Counted from the first letter of the stretch, positions 35,023-44,399 are shown. The stretch is DNA of 64,000 nt from SCTD01 sp036675425 (GCA_036675425.1 JAKFFB010000045.1:1-64000), one strand, 5' to 3'. Notes: generated from the letters alone by a model not told the origin. Program-made: numbers and translations.

Positions 35023-36360
35023 TCAGACGTCCCGGAAGCGGTTGATCGCGTCGAGGTGCGTGGCCCGGAACTCCGCCGCCTCCGGCGAGACGCCGAGCCC
35101 CTCCTCGGGCGCGAGGCAGAGCACGCCGACCTTGCCCTGGTGCAGGTTCTTGTGCACGTCGTAGGCCGCCTGCCCGGTCTCCTCGAGCGAGTACGTCTTC
35201 GACAGCGTCGGGTGGATCTTGCCCTTGGCGATGAGCCGGTTGGCCTCCCAGCTCTCGCGGTAGTTCGCGAAGTGCGAGGAGACGATGCGCTTGAGGTTCA
35301 TCCAGAGGTAGCGGTTGTCGTACTGGTGCATGTAGCCGCTCGTCGACGCGCAGGTCGTGATGACGCCGCCCTTGCGCGTGACGTAGACCGAGGCGCCGAA
35401 GGTCTCGCGGCCCGGGTGCTCGAACACGATGTCGATGTCCTCGCCGCCGGTGAGCTCGCGGATCTTCTTGCCGAACCGCTGCCACTCCTTCGGGTCCTGG
35501 TTGTTCTCGTCCTTCCAGAACTTGTACTGCTCGGCGCTGCGATCGATGATCATCTCGGCGCCCATGCGGCGGCAGATCTCGGCCTTCTCCGGCGAGCTCA
35601 CGACGCAGATCGGCTGACCGCCGCCGTTGAGGACGTACTGCGTGGCGTACGACCCCAGGCCGCCGGAGGCGCCCCACACCAGGACGTTGTCGCCCTGCTT
35701 CATCTGGCCGGCGTTCTTGCTGACCAGCTGGCGGTAGGCGGTGGAGTTGACCAGACCGGGTGCGGCGGCCTCCTCCCACGTCAGGTGGGCAGGCTTGGGC
35801 ATCAGCTGGTTGGCCTTGACCAGAGCCAGCTCGGCCAGGCCGCCGAAGTTGGTCTCGAAGCCCCAGATGCGCTGCTGCGGGTCCATCATCGAGTCGTCGT
35901 GGCCCTGGTGGTCCTCGAGCTCGACGGACAGGCAGTGCGCGACGACGACGTCGCCGGCCTTCCACTTCGTGACGCCCGGTCCGACGGCCAGCACGACGCC
36001 CGAGAGGTCGGAGCCCACGACGTGGTACGGCAGGTCGTGCCGCTTGGTGAGCTCGGACAGCCGGCCGTACCGCTCGAGGAAGCCGAAGGTGGAGACCGGC
36101 TCGAAGATCGAGGTCCACACGGTGTTGAAGTTCACCGACGACGCCATCACGGCGACGATGGCCTCGCCCGGGCCGAGCTCCGGGGTCGCGACCTCGTCGA
36201 CGTGCAGGCTCTTGCGCGGGTCCTTGTCGCGGGTCGCGACGCCCTCGAACATTCCCTGCTCGTCCTTGCGGACGACGACTCCGCGGTAGCTCTCAGGGAC
36301 CTTCAGGCCCTGCACCGCTGTGGTGTCGCCGGACTGGATGGCGTCGAGGATGTCCTTCAC
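35023..36360 (-). CDS. ccr: Crotonyl-CoA carboxylase/reductase
   Basis: 445 aa NADPH-dependent medium-chain dehydrogenase-type enzyme that reductively carboxylates crotonyl-CoA to (2S)-ethylmalonyl-CoA. The four CO2-site residues known from the Kitasatospora enzyme are present with a constant offset: N79 (SVNFN), F168 and E169 (WGFET), and H363 (SSHFANY). The Rossmann segment WGASGGLGSYA is intact. It is the key enzyme of the ethylmalonyl-CoA pathway, whose mutase, epimerase and thiolase genes lie elsewhere in the window. The ATG follows aaggag. Confidence 0.97.
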   Translation of the reverse strand: MKDILDAIQSGDTTAVQGLKVPESYRGVVVRKDEQGMFEGVATRDKDPRKSLHVDEVATPELGPGEAIVAVMASSVNFNTVWTSIFEPVSTFGFLERYGRLSELTKRHDLPYHVVGSDLSGVVLAVGPGVTKWKAGDVVVAHCLSVELEDHQGHDDSMMDPQQRIWGFETNFGGLAELALVKANQLMPKPAHLTWEEAAAPGLVNSTAYRQLVSKNAGQMKQGDNVLVWGASGGLGSYATQYVLNGGGQPICVVSSPEKAEICRRMGAEMIIDRSAEQYKFWKDENNQDPKEWQRFGKKIRELTGGEDIDIVFEHPGRETFGASVYVTRKGGVITTCASTSGYMHQYDNRYLWMNLKRIVSSHFANYRESWEANRLIAKGKIHPTLSKTYSLEETGQAAYDVHKNLHQGKVGVLCLAPEEGLGVSPEAAEFRATHLDAINRFRDV

Positions 36361-36398
36361 GCGTGCAGCTCTCCTTGGGTCGTCTGATCGACCTCGAA

Positions 36399-36404
36399 GG
36401 TTAC
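36399..36404 (-). promoter_or_regulatory. Candidate -10 element of ccr
   Basis: On the minus strand TAACCT overlaps the stop codon of the upstream VWA gene and would give about a 30-nt leader carrying aaggag before the ccr ATG. Confidence 0.4.
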
Positions 36405-39223
36405 CGACGCGTAGCGGAGGGTCGTACGGCGACCGCCTCCCGGCGTCGCACGGCCACAGCGCCGGCGGCGGCGGTCAGGGCGGCCAGCAGGGACAGCCGC
36501 ACCACGTCGGGCACCTCGCGGGCGGACATCGCCTGCGTCGTCAGGCCCTCCTCCTGCACCCCGCTCTGCAGGGCGAGCGCCAGCTGCGCGGCCGCCTGCT
36601 CCTGGTCCTGGGTGCCGGACTGGACCTGGGTCTGGGCCTGCGCCTGCGGCTGGGTCTGCACCTGCGGCTGGACCGCCTGGGCGGGCGGCGCCGGCGGGGG
36701 AAGGGGTGCGGGCGGGAGGAGGCCGACCAGCGGCGCCGCGGCGACGGCCGCGGACGGCGGCAGCTGCGGCACCGGTGCCGGCACGCAGACCAGCCGGTAG
36801 CGCAGCGCCGCGACCTCGCGCTCGGGCACGCTCACCCGGAGGGTTCCTTCGTGGGTACCGGTGTCGTCGCAGGTGTAGGTCACGGGCACGGAGACAGGTG
36901 ACGGTCGCCGCAGGTCGACCCGCGGCAGGTCCGGGACGCTCACCGCCGCGGACGGCGGGCTCTGCGCCAGCGTCACGCCGACGGGCTCGCTCTGCGACTC
37001 GACGAGGGCCAGCAGCGTCGGCTCGAGCGCGCCGGCCGTCCGGCACACCGCGGGGTGCGGCCCGCGCGACGAGGGCTGCAGCTCCGGGGCACACGAGGTC
37101 GGACCGGGCTGCATCGTCCCCGTCGTCTGCGCGCCCACGAGCAGGTCCTCCGCTGTACGCGGGTTGTCGACGTCGTCGACGCCGACACCGACCTGGTGCA
37201 CCCCGGCGGTGGCGTACTTCCTCGCCACCCCCAGCGTGTCCACGCGGCAGTCGGCGGTCAGCGGGGTCCCGGCCGGCCGCAGGAAGACCGTGTCGGTGAT
37301 CGTCAGCACGACCTTCACGTGGCTCGGCGAGAAGTCCGCCTGCTGGGCGGGCGCGGCCGGTGGCGCCGTCCGCCGCTCGTCCAGCACGAAGCGGTCGGGG
37401 CTCTTCTCGGGCGCCTTGCACGCCGCGGGCACGAGGTCCTCGGGGCCCTCACCCGCACCCGTCAGCGCCTGCTCGAGCGCGATGAGCTGCATCTCCAGGC
37501 CGAAGCCGTCGGCCTTGAGGCCCGCGAGCGCGCTGCGGAAGTCCTCCACGTCGGGTCCGACGCCCTGCACCCTGCGATACCCGATCGTCGACTCCTGGCC
37601 CTTGAACTCCCCGAGCCCGACGCGGAGGTCGACGCCCGCCGCGCGGAGCCGGTCGACGAGCGAAAGGACGTCCCGGGTGACGCGCGGCAGGTCGTCCTGC
37701 ATCGAGATGGTGGTGTCGACGAGGACGAACAGGTCGAGGGGCGTGCCGCGCCGGGGCAGGTCGAGCCGGTGGTCGATCGTCCGCGACTGCCCGACCTCGA
37801 GCTCGAGGTCGTCGGCGGCGGGCGAGAAGGCACCGGCTCCCAGCGGCGGCAGGTCCTCGTCCTGCACCACCTCGCCGATCGGCGGGGGCAGTGCCCTGGG
37901 CGGCGTCACCAGCGGCCCTACGTAGCGCAGCAGGCTGCCGGGCGCCAGCGCGTGGAGCGTGGCGCGCTCCGTCCGGTCGCTCGTCAGTGCGAACGGCCGG
38001 TCGCTGTCGAGCGGCGTCACGTCGACGAAGCGGCCGTCGCGCAGGACGTGCACACCCGAGCGCCCACCCGCGGTGGAGAGGGCCAGGGTGCGGCGGTCGG
38101 CGCCGACGAGGACGGCGCTGTCCACCGGCCCCGGCGCCCTCGTCTCGTCGAAGGTGACGCCGGCGTCGGTGCTGGTCAGCTGGCGCGGACCGTCCTGAGC
38201 AGAGGAGCGGGTGAAGGCAAGGACTCGCCGCGGCCGGTCCGGCCCCGCGTCCACGACGACGGCCGTGACGTGCCAGCCGCGGGCCGCCTGCTCCCGCGGG
38301 GACGGGACCGACGCGCGGAAGGTGCGCCCCGCGTCGTCGGAGTGCCGCAGGACACCTCCGGCGATCGCCCACAGCTGGTTCGCCGCGAGCGGGTCGGTGA
38401 TCAGGTCGTCGATGGCGGAGGTCGTCGCCGTCGCGTCGGTGGGGTCGAGCCGGGCCTCGTAGTCGGCGCCGCCGTTGACGGAGGCGTAGAGGGCGCCCCG
38501 CGCCGCTGTCCGTGGGTCGGGCTCGGTGGGTGAGCCCACGCCGGGCACGCCGGGCAGGTCGGGCAGCGGCGGCGTCCCCGGGAGGGGCACAGCCGGAGGC
38601 TCGAGGTCGGGCGCGGGCGACGCCGGCTCCAGGCGCAGGGACACGAAGACGAAGTCGGGGTTCGAGGGCGACACCTCGAGGTCGGTGATCTCGCCCGTCG
38701 CCGGCAGTCCGTTGTCGCGGCGCTCGAAGCTGTCCTCGGTGCCGTCCTCGCTGATCAGGACGTGCGGTGCGCCGCCCACCTCCTGCGCGACGAGCAGCAC
38801 GCGCGAGGCCGCCCGCGGGTCGACGGGCACGACCAGGTCGCGCAGTCGCGTCCCGGCGACCGACAGCGGCTGCTCGTCCGTCTTCACCTCCGGAAGGACG
38901 TAGACCTCGGTCCAGGTGCAGCCCGCGTCGAGGGAGCGCAGGACCGACGTGCCGTTGGTGACGAAGACCCGGCGCTGGTCGTGCGGCGAGACGACGTACG
39001 AGACGACGTCCTGCCCCTGACCCAGCGGGCGCTCCTCGAACCGCGGCGTGCGCACGGCGGCCCAGGCGCCCGACCGGGTCACGACGTCGGGCTGAGAGCA
39101 GGCGGGCACCTGAGGAAGGCGGCCCAGGTCGGGGTCGGACGGATCGGCGGCAGCGCCCCCCGCGAGCAGGAGCAGGGCGGCAGTGCCGAGGGCCGCGGAG
39201 CGGCGCCAGGACGGGAGGCGCAC
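36401..39223 (-). CDS. Secreted propeller/VWA-domain protein, membrane-anchored
   Basis: 940 aa. A signal peptide (about 1-27) precedes a region with sialidase/sortilin-like repeats (about 60-450, e.g. LRSLDAGCTW, RHSDDAGRTF and TSTDAGVTF). A VWA domain follows with a MIDAS-type D503-x-T505-x-S507 in LVDTTISM. Then come a Pro/Gln-rich linker with PQ/TQ repeats, one C-terminal transmembrane helix (about 905-925) and an RR-rich tail. It is last of three consecutive secreted-protein genes on this strand (gaps 3 and 5 bp). VWA domains bind ligands through a metal ion. The role is unknown. Confidence 0.75.
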   Translation of the reverse strand: MRLPSWRRSAALGTAALLLLAGGAAADPSDPDLGRLPQVPACSQPDVVTRSGAWAAVRTPRFEERPLGQGQDVVSYVVSPHDQRRVFVTNGTSVLRSLDAGCTWTEVYVLPEVKTDEQPLSVAGTRLRDLVVPVDPRAASRVLLVAQEVGGAPHVLISEDGTEDSFERRDNGLPATGEITDLEVSPSNPDFVFVSLRLEPASPAPDLEPPAVPLPGTPPLPDLPGVPGVGSPTEPDPRTAARGALYASVNGGADYEARLDPTDATATTSAIDDLITDPLAANQLWAIAGGVLRHSDDAGRTFRASVPSPREQAARGWHVTAVVVDAGPDRPRRVLAFTRSSAQDGPRQLTSTDAGVTFDETRAPGPVDSAVLVGADRRTLALSTAGGRSGVHVLRDGRFVDVTPLDSDRPFALTSDRTERATLHALAPGSLLRYVGPLVTPPRALPPPIGEVVQDEDLPPLGAGAFSPAADDLELEVGQSRTIDHRLDLPRRGTPLDLFVLVDTTISMQDDLPRVTRDVLSLVDRLRAAGVDLRVGLGEFKGQESTIGYRRVQGVGPDVEDFRSALAGLKADGFGLEMQLIALEQALTGAGEGPEDLVPAACKAPEKSPDRFVLDERRTAPPAAPAQQADFSPSHVKVVLTITDTVFLRPAGTPLTADCRVDTLGVARKYATAGVHQVGVGVDDVDNPRTAEDLLVGAQTTGTMQPGPTSCAPELQPSSRGPHPAVCRTAGALEPTLLALVESQSEPVGVTLAQSPPSAAVSVPDLPRVDLRRPSPVSVPVTYTCDDTGTHEGTLRVSVPEREVAALRYRLVCVPAPVPQLPPSAAVAAAPLVGLLPPAPLPPPAPPAQAVQPQVQTQPQAQAQTQVQSGTQDQEQAAAQLALALQSGVQEEGLTTQAMSAREVPDVVRLSLLAALTAAAGAVAVRRREAVAVRPSATRR

Positions 39224-39228
39224 GGCGG

Positions 39229-40485
39229 TCAGGTGCTCGTCGAGCGGACGGACCAGACGTTGCGCAGCAGCGGCGCGTCGAGCTCGGAGGAGTGCAGCTT
39301 GGTGGCCGTCCAGACGACGTGCACGCGTGCCGCCGGGTCGAAGTCGACCGACAGGCGGTCACTCGGCGGGCCGCTCGCGGCGCTGCGCCCGGCCGGGTCG
39401 TGGTAGGCGAAGTCGGCCCACACAGGGGGCCGTCCCGGCGTGAAGACGGTGACCACGATGTTCCAGCCCGACTCGCCCGGCAGCAGGCGGTACGCCGCCA
39501 CGCCGACGCGCCCCTTGGGCGAGACGGCCAGCGCGGTGGCGCGGTAGTCGCCCTTCTCGCTGCGGAGGTCCTGAGCCGTCACGCGCCCGGGCAGGACCCG
39601 GCGCAGCGTCATCCCCGACAGGACCGCTGGGACCCCGTCCGGGCCGATGTCGACCTGCGGCAGGCCGCGGTCGCCGCCCCGTCTGTCGGCCGTCCCCAGC
39701 CGGCGCGCCGTGAAGGAGCGTCCGTCGTCGGTGCTGCTGTGCAGCACGACGTCGTTCCCGGCCAGGCAGGCGACGACGACTGCCGTCGAGGCCGGCCGTG
39801 GGTCGGCAGCGGCGTCGCACGCGGTACCGGGCAGCGACGCGACGGGACTCCAGGTGCCACCTGCGTCGTACGACGCGTGCACCTGCGACCCGCCACCGGT
39901 GCCGGCGGCCGTCACGAGCAGGACCGTCGTGCCGCCGTGCGCCGCGAGGGAGGGACGAGCGGCGTCGGAGGCGACGACGGGAACGACGCCCGGCGCCTGG
40001 GGGGTGAACCGGCCGCGCTTCGTCGCCACGACCGGCGTGACGACCGCGCCGACGGGGCCCACCTCCGCCACGTAGGTGCGAGCGCCGTCCGAGACGACGT
40101 CGCGGTCGGACCGCTCCGGCAGCGCCGTCTCCGCGCCGCGTGGGAGCAGGTCGAGGTTTGCCCACGTGTCGCCGTCGTCGCTGGAGAACCAGTGCCACGC
40201 ACCGGCCCGTGCCATCGTCCGGGCCCGCGGGTCGGGCGCGACGACCGAGGTCGCCACCTCCTTGCGCGCCACCGCGAAGCGGTTGCCGAAGGAGTCGACG
40301 GCCACGACCGCGTCACGCCCGCCGGGGCTGACGGAGGCGGCGAGCGGCGGCGTGACCTGGATCTCGAGGTCCATCGTCGGCCCGCCCGGCTTGGCGTCAC
40401 GGGGCGCGTGGGCGCCGGCCGGCACGCCGAGCGCCACGACAGCCGCGAGTGCGGCCGTCGTGGCGGAGCGGGTCGACAGGCGCAC
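39229..40485 (-). CDS. Secreted BNR/sialidase-like propeller protein
   Basis: 418 aa. A signal peptide (about 1-26) is followed by a beta-propeller with Asp-box-type repeats such as SSDDGDTW, SYDAGGTW and STDDGRSF. The Asp boxes are structural; I cannot see the arginine triad and Tyr/Glu pair needed to call it an active sialidase. The GTG start is 3 bp after the stop of the LVIVD-type gene and its own stop is 5 bp before the VWA gene, so the three are co-translated. Confidence 0.75.
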   Translation of the reverse strand: MRLSTRSATTAALAAVVALGVPAGAHAPRDAKPGGPTMDLEIQVTPPLAASVSPGGRDAVVAVDSFGNRFAVARKEVATSVVAPDPRARTMARAGAWHWFSSDDGDTWANLDLLPRGAETALPERSDRDVVSDGARTYVAEVGPVGAVVTPVVATKRGRFTPQAPGVVPVVASDAARPSLAAHGGTTVLLVTAAGTGGGSQVHASYDAGGTWSPVASLPGTACDAAADPRPASTAVVVACLAGNDVVLHSSTDDGRSFTARRLGTADRRGGDRGLPQVDIGPDGVPAVLSGMTLRRVLPGRVTAQDLRSEKGDYRATALAVSPKGRVGVAAYRLLPGESGWNIVVTVFTPGRPPVWADFAYHDPAGRSAASGPPSDRLSVDFDPAARVHVVWTATKLHSSELDAPLLRNVWSVRSTST

Positions 40486-40488
40486 GGG

Positions 40489-41646
40489 CTACTTCAGCTT
40501 GCCGTTGTACTCGAGGATGTCGAGGCCGCGGGAGTAGTCGATCGCGTAGACGATCTTCGGGGTGATCCAGTACGCGGCGGAGGTCGAGCCGCCGAACGGC
40601 ACGAACCAGCCCTCCTCCTTGAGCTCCCCCTTCGGGGAGGTCAGCAGGAAGCGCGTGCCGTGCTCGTAGGAGCCCAGCGCGACGAGGCCGCCGTCCTTGA
40701 AGGTGGGGTGCGCGTTGAACCAGTGGGTCGAGCAGCCGAGGCCGTTCGCGGGCGGGCCGCCGTCGGCGTACACGCCGTTCTTCAGGCCGTAGGTGCCGGC
40801 GTCCTTGAGCTTCTTGGTCTTCTGCCAGCCCTTGGTGTCGACCGCGATGAACTTCGGGCCGTCGTCCTCCGGGCAGGTGCCCGAGAAGTTGGACTCCTCC
40901 GACATGAAGGCGAAGCGGTCCTTGCCGTTTCGGGGCCACTGCACGGAGTGCTGCACGTTGGTGCTGATGCCCTCGTAGGTGGCCAGCACCTTGGGCTTGG
41001 TGACGTCCTTGCGGAAGTCGAGCAGCTTGGCCGGCCGGCTGGCGGTGAGGACCAGGCCGGGGCTGACCTCGGTCACGTCGTGGACGCCCTTGACGCCGGC
41101 CACCTCGCGCCAGTCGACCTCGAGCTTCTTCGGCTGGTCCGGGCGCCGGAGGTCGACGACGTAGCCGCCGCTGCCGAGCGAGTACGAGCAGTCGAGGATG
41201 CACGAGTGGGTGTGGCCGCCGGCGCCGGAGAGCGAGGCGATCTCACGCGGAGCGGCAAGGTTCTGGATGTCCCAGACGTGCAGGACGTTCTGCGGCAGCT
41301 CCTCCGCGAAGAGCATGATCTTGCCGTTCGTCGAGACGTCCTCGTTCTCGAACTTGAAGCCGAACGGCACCGGCGTGCCGATGAGCGCGGGGTTCAGCGG
41401 GTCCTTCAGGTCGTAGATCGAGAAGGACTTCCACGAGGTCACCATGAGGTACTCGTTGCCCTTGACCTTGAAGGTCCGGGCGCCGGTGGCCGTCCCGACC
41501 TCGAACGGGACCGTCTTGAGGTGGGTGACGTTGTCCGTGCTCCAGCCGGCGGGCGAGGGCCCGGCGCTGGCGGTGGTGAGGGCACCGGGGACGAGGCCGC
41601 CGACCAGCGCGAGGCTGGCGGTGACGAGGGCGAGACGACGCTTCAC
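40489..41646 (-). CDS. Secreted LVIVD-repeat-type protein
   Basis: 385 aa. A signal peptide (about 1-28) precedes a probable beta-propeller with repeated HVWDI, YVVDLRRPDQPK and LLDFRKDVTKP blocks typical of LVIVD-type repeats. There are several Cys in the mature part, including CILDC, and no membrane anchor. The GTG at 41646 is preferred over the one at 41652 because aggag is 5 bp upstream of it. It starts the three-gene secreted operon and is clearly related to the protein at 46119 (shared THDLTE/VHDVTE, RPGLV/SPGLV and DYRRGLEV/DYSRGLDI blocks). Confidence 0.78.
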   Translation of the reverse strand: MKRRLALVTASLALVGGLVPGALTTASAGPSPAGWSTDNVTHLKTVPFEVGTATGARTFKVKGNEYLMVTSWKSFSIYDLKDPLNPALIGTPVPFGFKFENEDVSTNGKIMLFAEELPQNVLHVWDIQNLAAPREIASLSGAGGHTHSCILDCSYSLGSGGYVVDLRRPDQPKKLEVDWREVAGVKGVHDVTEVSPGLVLTASRPAKLLDFRKDVTKPKVLATYEGISTNVQHSVQWPRNGKDRFAFMSEESNFSGTCPEDDGPKFIAVDTKGWQKTKKLKDAGTYGLKNGVYADGGPPANGLGCSTHWFNAHPTFKDGGLVALGSYEHGTRFLLTSPKGELKEEGWFVPFGGSTSAAYWITPKIVYAIDYSRGLDILEYNGKLK

Positions 41647-41710
41647 GAGCACTCCTGGGTAGGGGGTCTGCCCCTCCTGTTCGCGCTCGCGGCACCAACT
41701 CCTGCCGCCC

Positions 41711-42139
41711 CTAGTGCCCCATGCCGCCCGGTCCGGGCTCGACCAGCTCGACGAGGACGCCGCCGGCGCTCTTGGGGTGGATGAAGTTGACCCGGCTGCC
41801 GGCGGTGCCGTTCTTCGGCTCGTCGTAGAGCAGCCGCATCCCCTGCGACCGCAGGTGCTCGCTCACCTCGTCGATCGAGTCCACCCGGTAGGCCATCTGC
41901 TGGATGCCCGGGCCGTTCTTGTCCAGGAACCTCCCGATCGTCGTGTCGGGGGAGAGCGGCGAGAGCAGCTGGATGTACGACCCGCTGTCCCCGACCGCGA
42001 GCATCGCCTCGCGGACGCCCTGCTCCTCGTTGACCTCGGTGTGGACGCAGCGCATCCCGAAGCTCTTCTCGTACAGCTCGATCGCGGCGTCGAGGTCGGC
42101 GACGGCGATGCCGACGTGGTCGATGTGCGTGATCTGCAC
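41711..42139 (-). CDS. mce: Methylmalonyl-/ethylmalonyl-CoA epimerase
   Basis: 142 aa glyoxalase-fold metalloenzyme. It interconverts the 2R and 2S forms of methylmalonyl-CoA and ethylmalonyl-CoA, which is needed between Ccr and MeaA. Metal-site residues visible are H8 (HIDHVG), Q57 (YIQLLS) and E131 (VELVEP). Where many epimerases have His-His, this one has Q80-Q81 (GIQQMAY), so one metal ligand differs. The GTG at 42139 follows aaggag; the longer open frame upstream would run into the divergent thiolase gene. Confidence 0.9.
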   Translation of the reverse strand: MQITHIDHVGIAVADLDAAIELYEKSFGMRCVHTEVNEEQGVREAMLAVGDSGSYIQLLSPLSPDTTIGRFLDKNGPGIQQMAYRVDSIDEVSEHLRSQGMRLLYDEPKNGTAGSRVNFIHPKSAGGVLVELVEPGPGGMGH

Positions 42140-42215
42140 GGGAGGCTCCTTCGGGGCGGCGGGTTGCTGCTGGGTATCGTCGCAGGGACGCAATTCCGAG
42201 CTCAGGAGGTCCCCC

Positions 42216-43406
42216 GTGGCCACGTCCGTCATCGTCTCCGGCGCCCGCACCCCGATCGGGAAGCTGTCGGGAGCCTTCAAGGACTTCTCCGCCATGGACC
42301 TCGGCGGGGTCGCCATCAAGAGCGCCCTCGAGCGCTCCGGCGTCAGCGGCGACCAGGTCGACTACGTGATCATGGGCCACGTCCTGCAGGCCGGTCAGGG
42401 CCAGATCACCGCCCGCCAGGCCGCGGTCAAGGGCGGCATCCCGATGACCGTTCCCGCGCTGACCATCAACAAGGTGTGCCTGTCCGGGCTCGACGCCATC
42501 GCGCTGGCCGACCAGCTCATCCGCGCCGGTGAGGTCGAGGTCGTCGTCGCCGGAGGCATGGAGTCCATGACCAACGCTCCGTACCTCCTGCCGAAGGCTC
42601 GCGGCGGCTACCGCTACGGCAACGCCGAGATCCTCGACGCGACCTTCCACGACGGCCTGTTCGACGCGTTCGACAAGGTGCCGATGGGCGAGGGCACCGA
42701 GCGGCACGCGGCGAACTTCCCGACGCAGACCCGCGAGGAGCAGGACGAGTTCGCCGCCAAGAGCCACGAGCTGGCCGCCGCCGCCATGAAGGAGGGCCGC
42801 TTCGACGAGGAGATCACCCCCGTCGAGATCCCTCAGCGCAAGGGCGACCCGGTCGTCGTCAGCGAGGACGAGGGCGTGCGCCCCGGCACCACCGCCGAGT
42901 CGCTCGGCAAGCTCCGCCCGGCCTTCACCAAGGACGGCACGATCAGCGCCGGCAACGCCTCGCAGATCAGCGACGGCGCGGCGGCCGTGGTCGTCATGAG
43001 CAAGGAGAAGGCCGAGTCGCTGGGCCTCACCTGGCTCGCCGAGATCGGCGCGCACGGCATCGTCGCCGGCCCGGACAACTCCCTGCAGGAGCAGCCGGCC
43101 AACGCGATCCTCAAGGCCCTCGAGAAGGAGGGCAAGAGCGTCGAGGACGTCGACCTCTTCGAGCTGAACGAGGCCTTCGCCGCCGTCGGCATCGCCTCGA
43201 CCCGCAAGCTGGGCGTCGACGCCGACAAGGTCAACGTCAACGGCGGCGCCATCGCGCTCGGCCACCCGATCGGCGCCTCCGGCGCGCGCATCGTGCTGCA
43301 CCTCGCGTTCGAGCTGCGCCGCCGCGGTGGCGGCCTCGGCGCGGCCGCGCTCTGCGGTGGCGGCGGCCAGGGCGACGCCCTGCTGCTGCGCGTGCCCGCC
43401 AAGTAG
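42216..43406 (+). CDS. Acetyl-CoA C-acetyltransferase (thiolase)
   Basis: 396 aa. It condenses two acetyl-CoA to acetoacetyl-CoA or runs the reverse reaction. The acylated Cys is C88 (NKVCLSGLDAI); the His of GHPIGASG and the second Cys of ALCGGGGQGD complete the active site, and NEAFA is present. The GTG at 42216 follows aggagg. It is divergent from the epimerase gene over a 76-bp spacer and overlaps meaB by one base, so it is grouped with two ethylmalonyl-CoA pathway genes. Confidence 0.95.
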   Translation: MATSVIVSGARTPIGKLSGAFKDFSAMDLGGVAIKSALERSGVSGDQVDYVIMGHVLQAGQGQITARQAAVKGGIPMTVPALTINKVCLSGLDAIALADQLIRAGEVEVVVAGGMESMTNAPYLLPKARGGYRYGNAEILDATFHDGLFDAFDKVPMGEGTERHAANFPTQTREEQDEFAAKSHELAAAAMKEGRFDEEITPVEIPQRKGDPVVVSEDEGVRPGTTAESLGKLRPAFTKDGTISAGNASQISDGAAAVVVMSKEKAESLGLTWLAEIGAHGIVAGPDNSLQEQPANAILKALEKEGKSVEDVDLFELNEAFAAVGIASTRKLGVDADKVNVNGGAIALGHPIGASGARIVLHLAFELRRRGGGLGAAALCGGGGQGDALLLRVPAK

Positions 43407-44392
43407 TGACCACGGCGCGACAGCGCCGGAGCGTGGACGTCCCCTCCCTCGTCGCCTCGGCGAGGGAGGGAAGCCCGCGTGCCGTCGCGCGGCTGATCAG
43501 CCTGGTGGAGGACGCCAGCCCCGCGCTGCGCGAGGTGATGGCGCTGCTGGCGCCGCACGCCGGGCATGCCCGGGTCATCGGGCTGACGGGCTCGCCCGGC
43601 GTCGGCAAGTCCACCTCGACCAGCGCCCTCGTCGCGGCCTACCGCCGGCGGGGCATGCGGGTCGGCGTGCTGGCGGTCGACCCGAGCTCGCCGTTCTCCG
43701 GCGGCGCGCTGCTCGGCGACCGGGTCCGGATGCAGGAGCACGCGACCGACGACGGCGTCTTCATCCGCTCGATGGCCTCGCGCGGCCACCTCGGCGGGTT
43801 GTCCTGGGCGACACCGCAGGCGCTCCGCGTGCTGTCGGCCGCCGGCTGCGACGTCGTGCTGGTGGAGACCGTCGGGGTGGGCCAGGCCGAGGTGGAGATC
43901 GCCTCGCTCGCCGACACGACCCTGGTCCTGCTGGCACCTGGCATGGGTGACGGCATCCAGGCGGCCAAGGCCGGGATCCTCGAGGTGGCCGACGTCTTCG
44001 TCGTGAACAAGGCCGACCGGGAGGGCGCCGACCAGGTGGTCCGCGACCTGCGCTACATGCAGTCGCTCGGCACCCAGTCGCCGTCGCAGGCCAAGGTCGA
44101 GGGCAAGTGGGTCGCCCCGATCGTCAAGACGATCGCGGCCAAGGGCGAGGGCGCCGACGAGGTCGTCGACCGGATCGAGCAGCACGGCGAGTGGATGCGG
44201 GAGCACGGCGTCCTCGACCAGCGCCGCCGCAAGCGCGCGGCCGACGAGGTCGAGGCGATCGCGCTGACCACCCTGCGCGAGCGGATGGGCGACCTGCGCG
44301 GAGGCGACGCGCTCGACCGGCTCGCCGCGCGTGTGGTGGCCGGGGAGACCGACCCGTACTCCGCCGCGGACGAGCTGGTCGGCGCGCTGTAG
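43406..44392 (+). CDS. meaB: MeaB-type G3E GTPase, mutase chaperone
   Basis: 328 aa. It protects and reloads adenosylcobalamin-dependent acyl-CoA mutases. The P-loop GSPGVGKST covers 62-70; DPSSPFSGG, the Walker B-type ETVGVGQ with switch residues, and the base-specificity NKAD motif are all present. The expected client is MeaA (19636), with adenosylcobalamin made by PduO (14037). The GTG start overlaps the thiolase stop by one base. Confidence 0.94.
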   Translation: MTTARQRRSVDVPSLVASAREGSPRAVARLISLVEDASPALREVMALLAPHAGHARVIGLTGSPGVGKSTSTSALVAAYRRRGMRVGVLAVDPSSPFSGGALLGDRVRMQEHATDDGVFIRSMASRGHLGGLSWATPQALRVLSAAGCDVVLVETVGVGQAEVEIASLADTTLVLLAPGMGDGIQAAKAGILEVADVFVVNKADREGADQVVRDLRYMQSLGTQSPSQAKVEGKWVAPIVKTIAAKGEGADEVVDRIEQHGEWMREHGVLDQRRRKRAADEVEAIALTTLRERMGDLRGGDALDRLAARVVAGETDPYSAADELVGAL

Positions 44393-44399
44393 CGCTGCC

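Noticed and set aside
39229..40485. Active sialidase
   Set aside because: Asp-box repeats are present, but I could not see the catalytic arginine triad or the Tyr/Glu pair.
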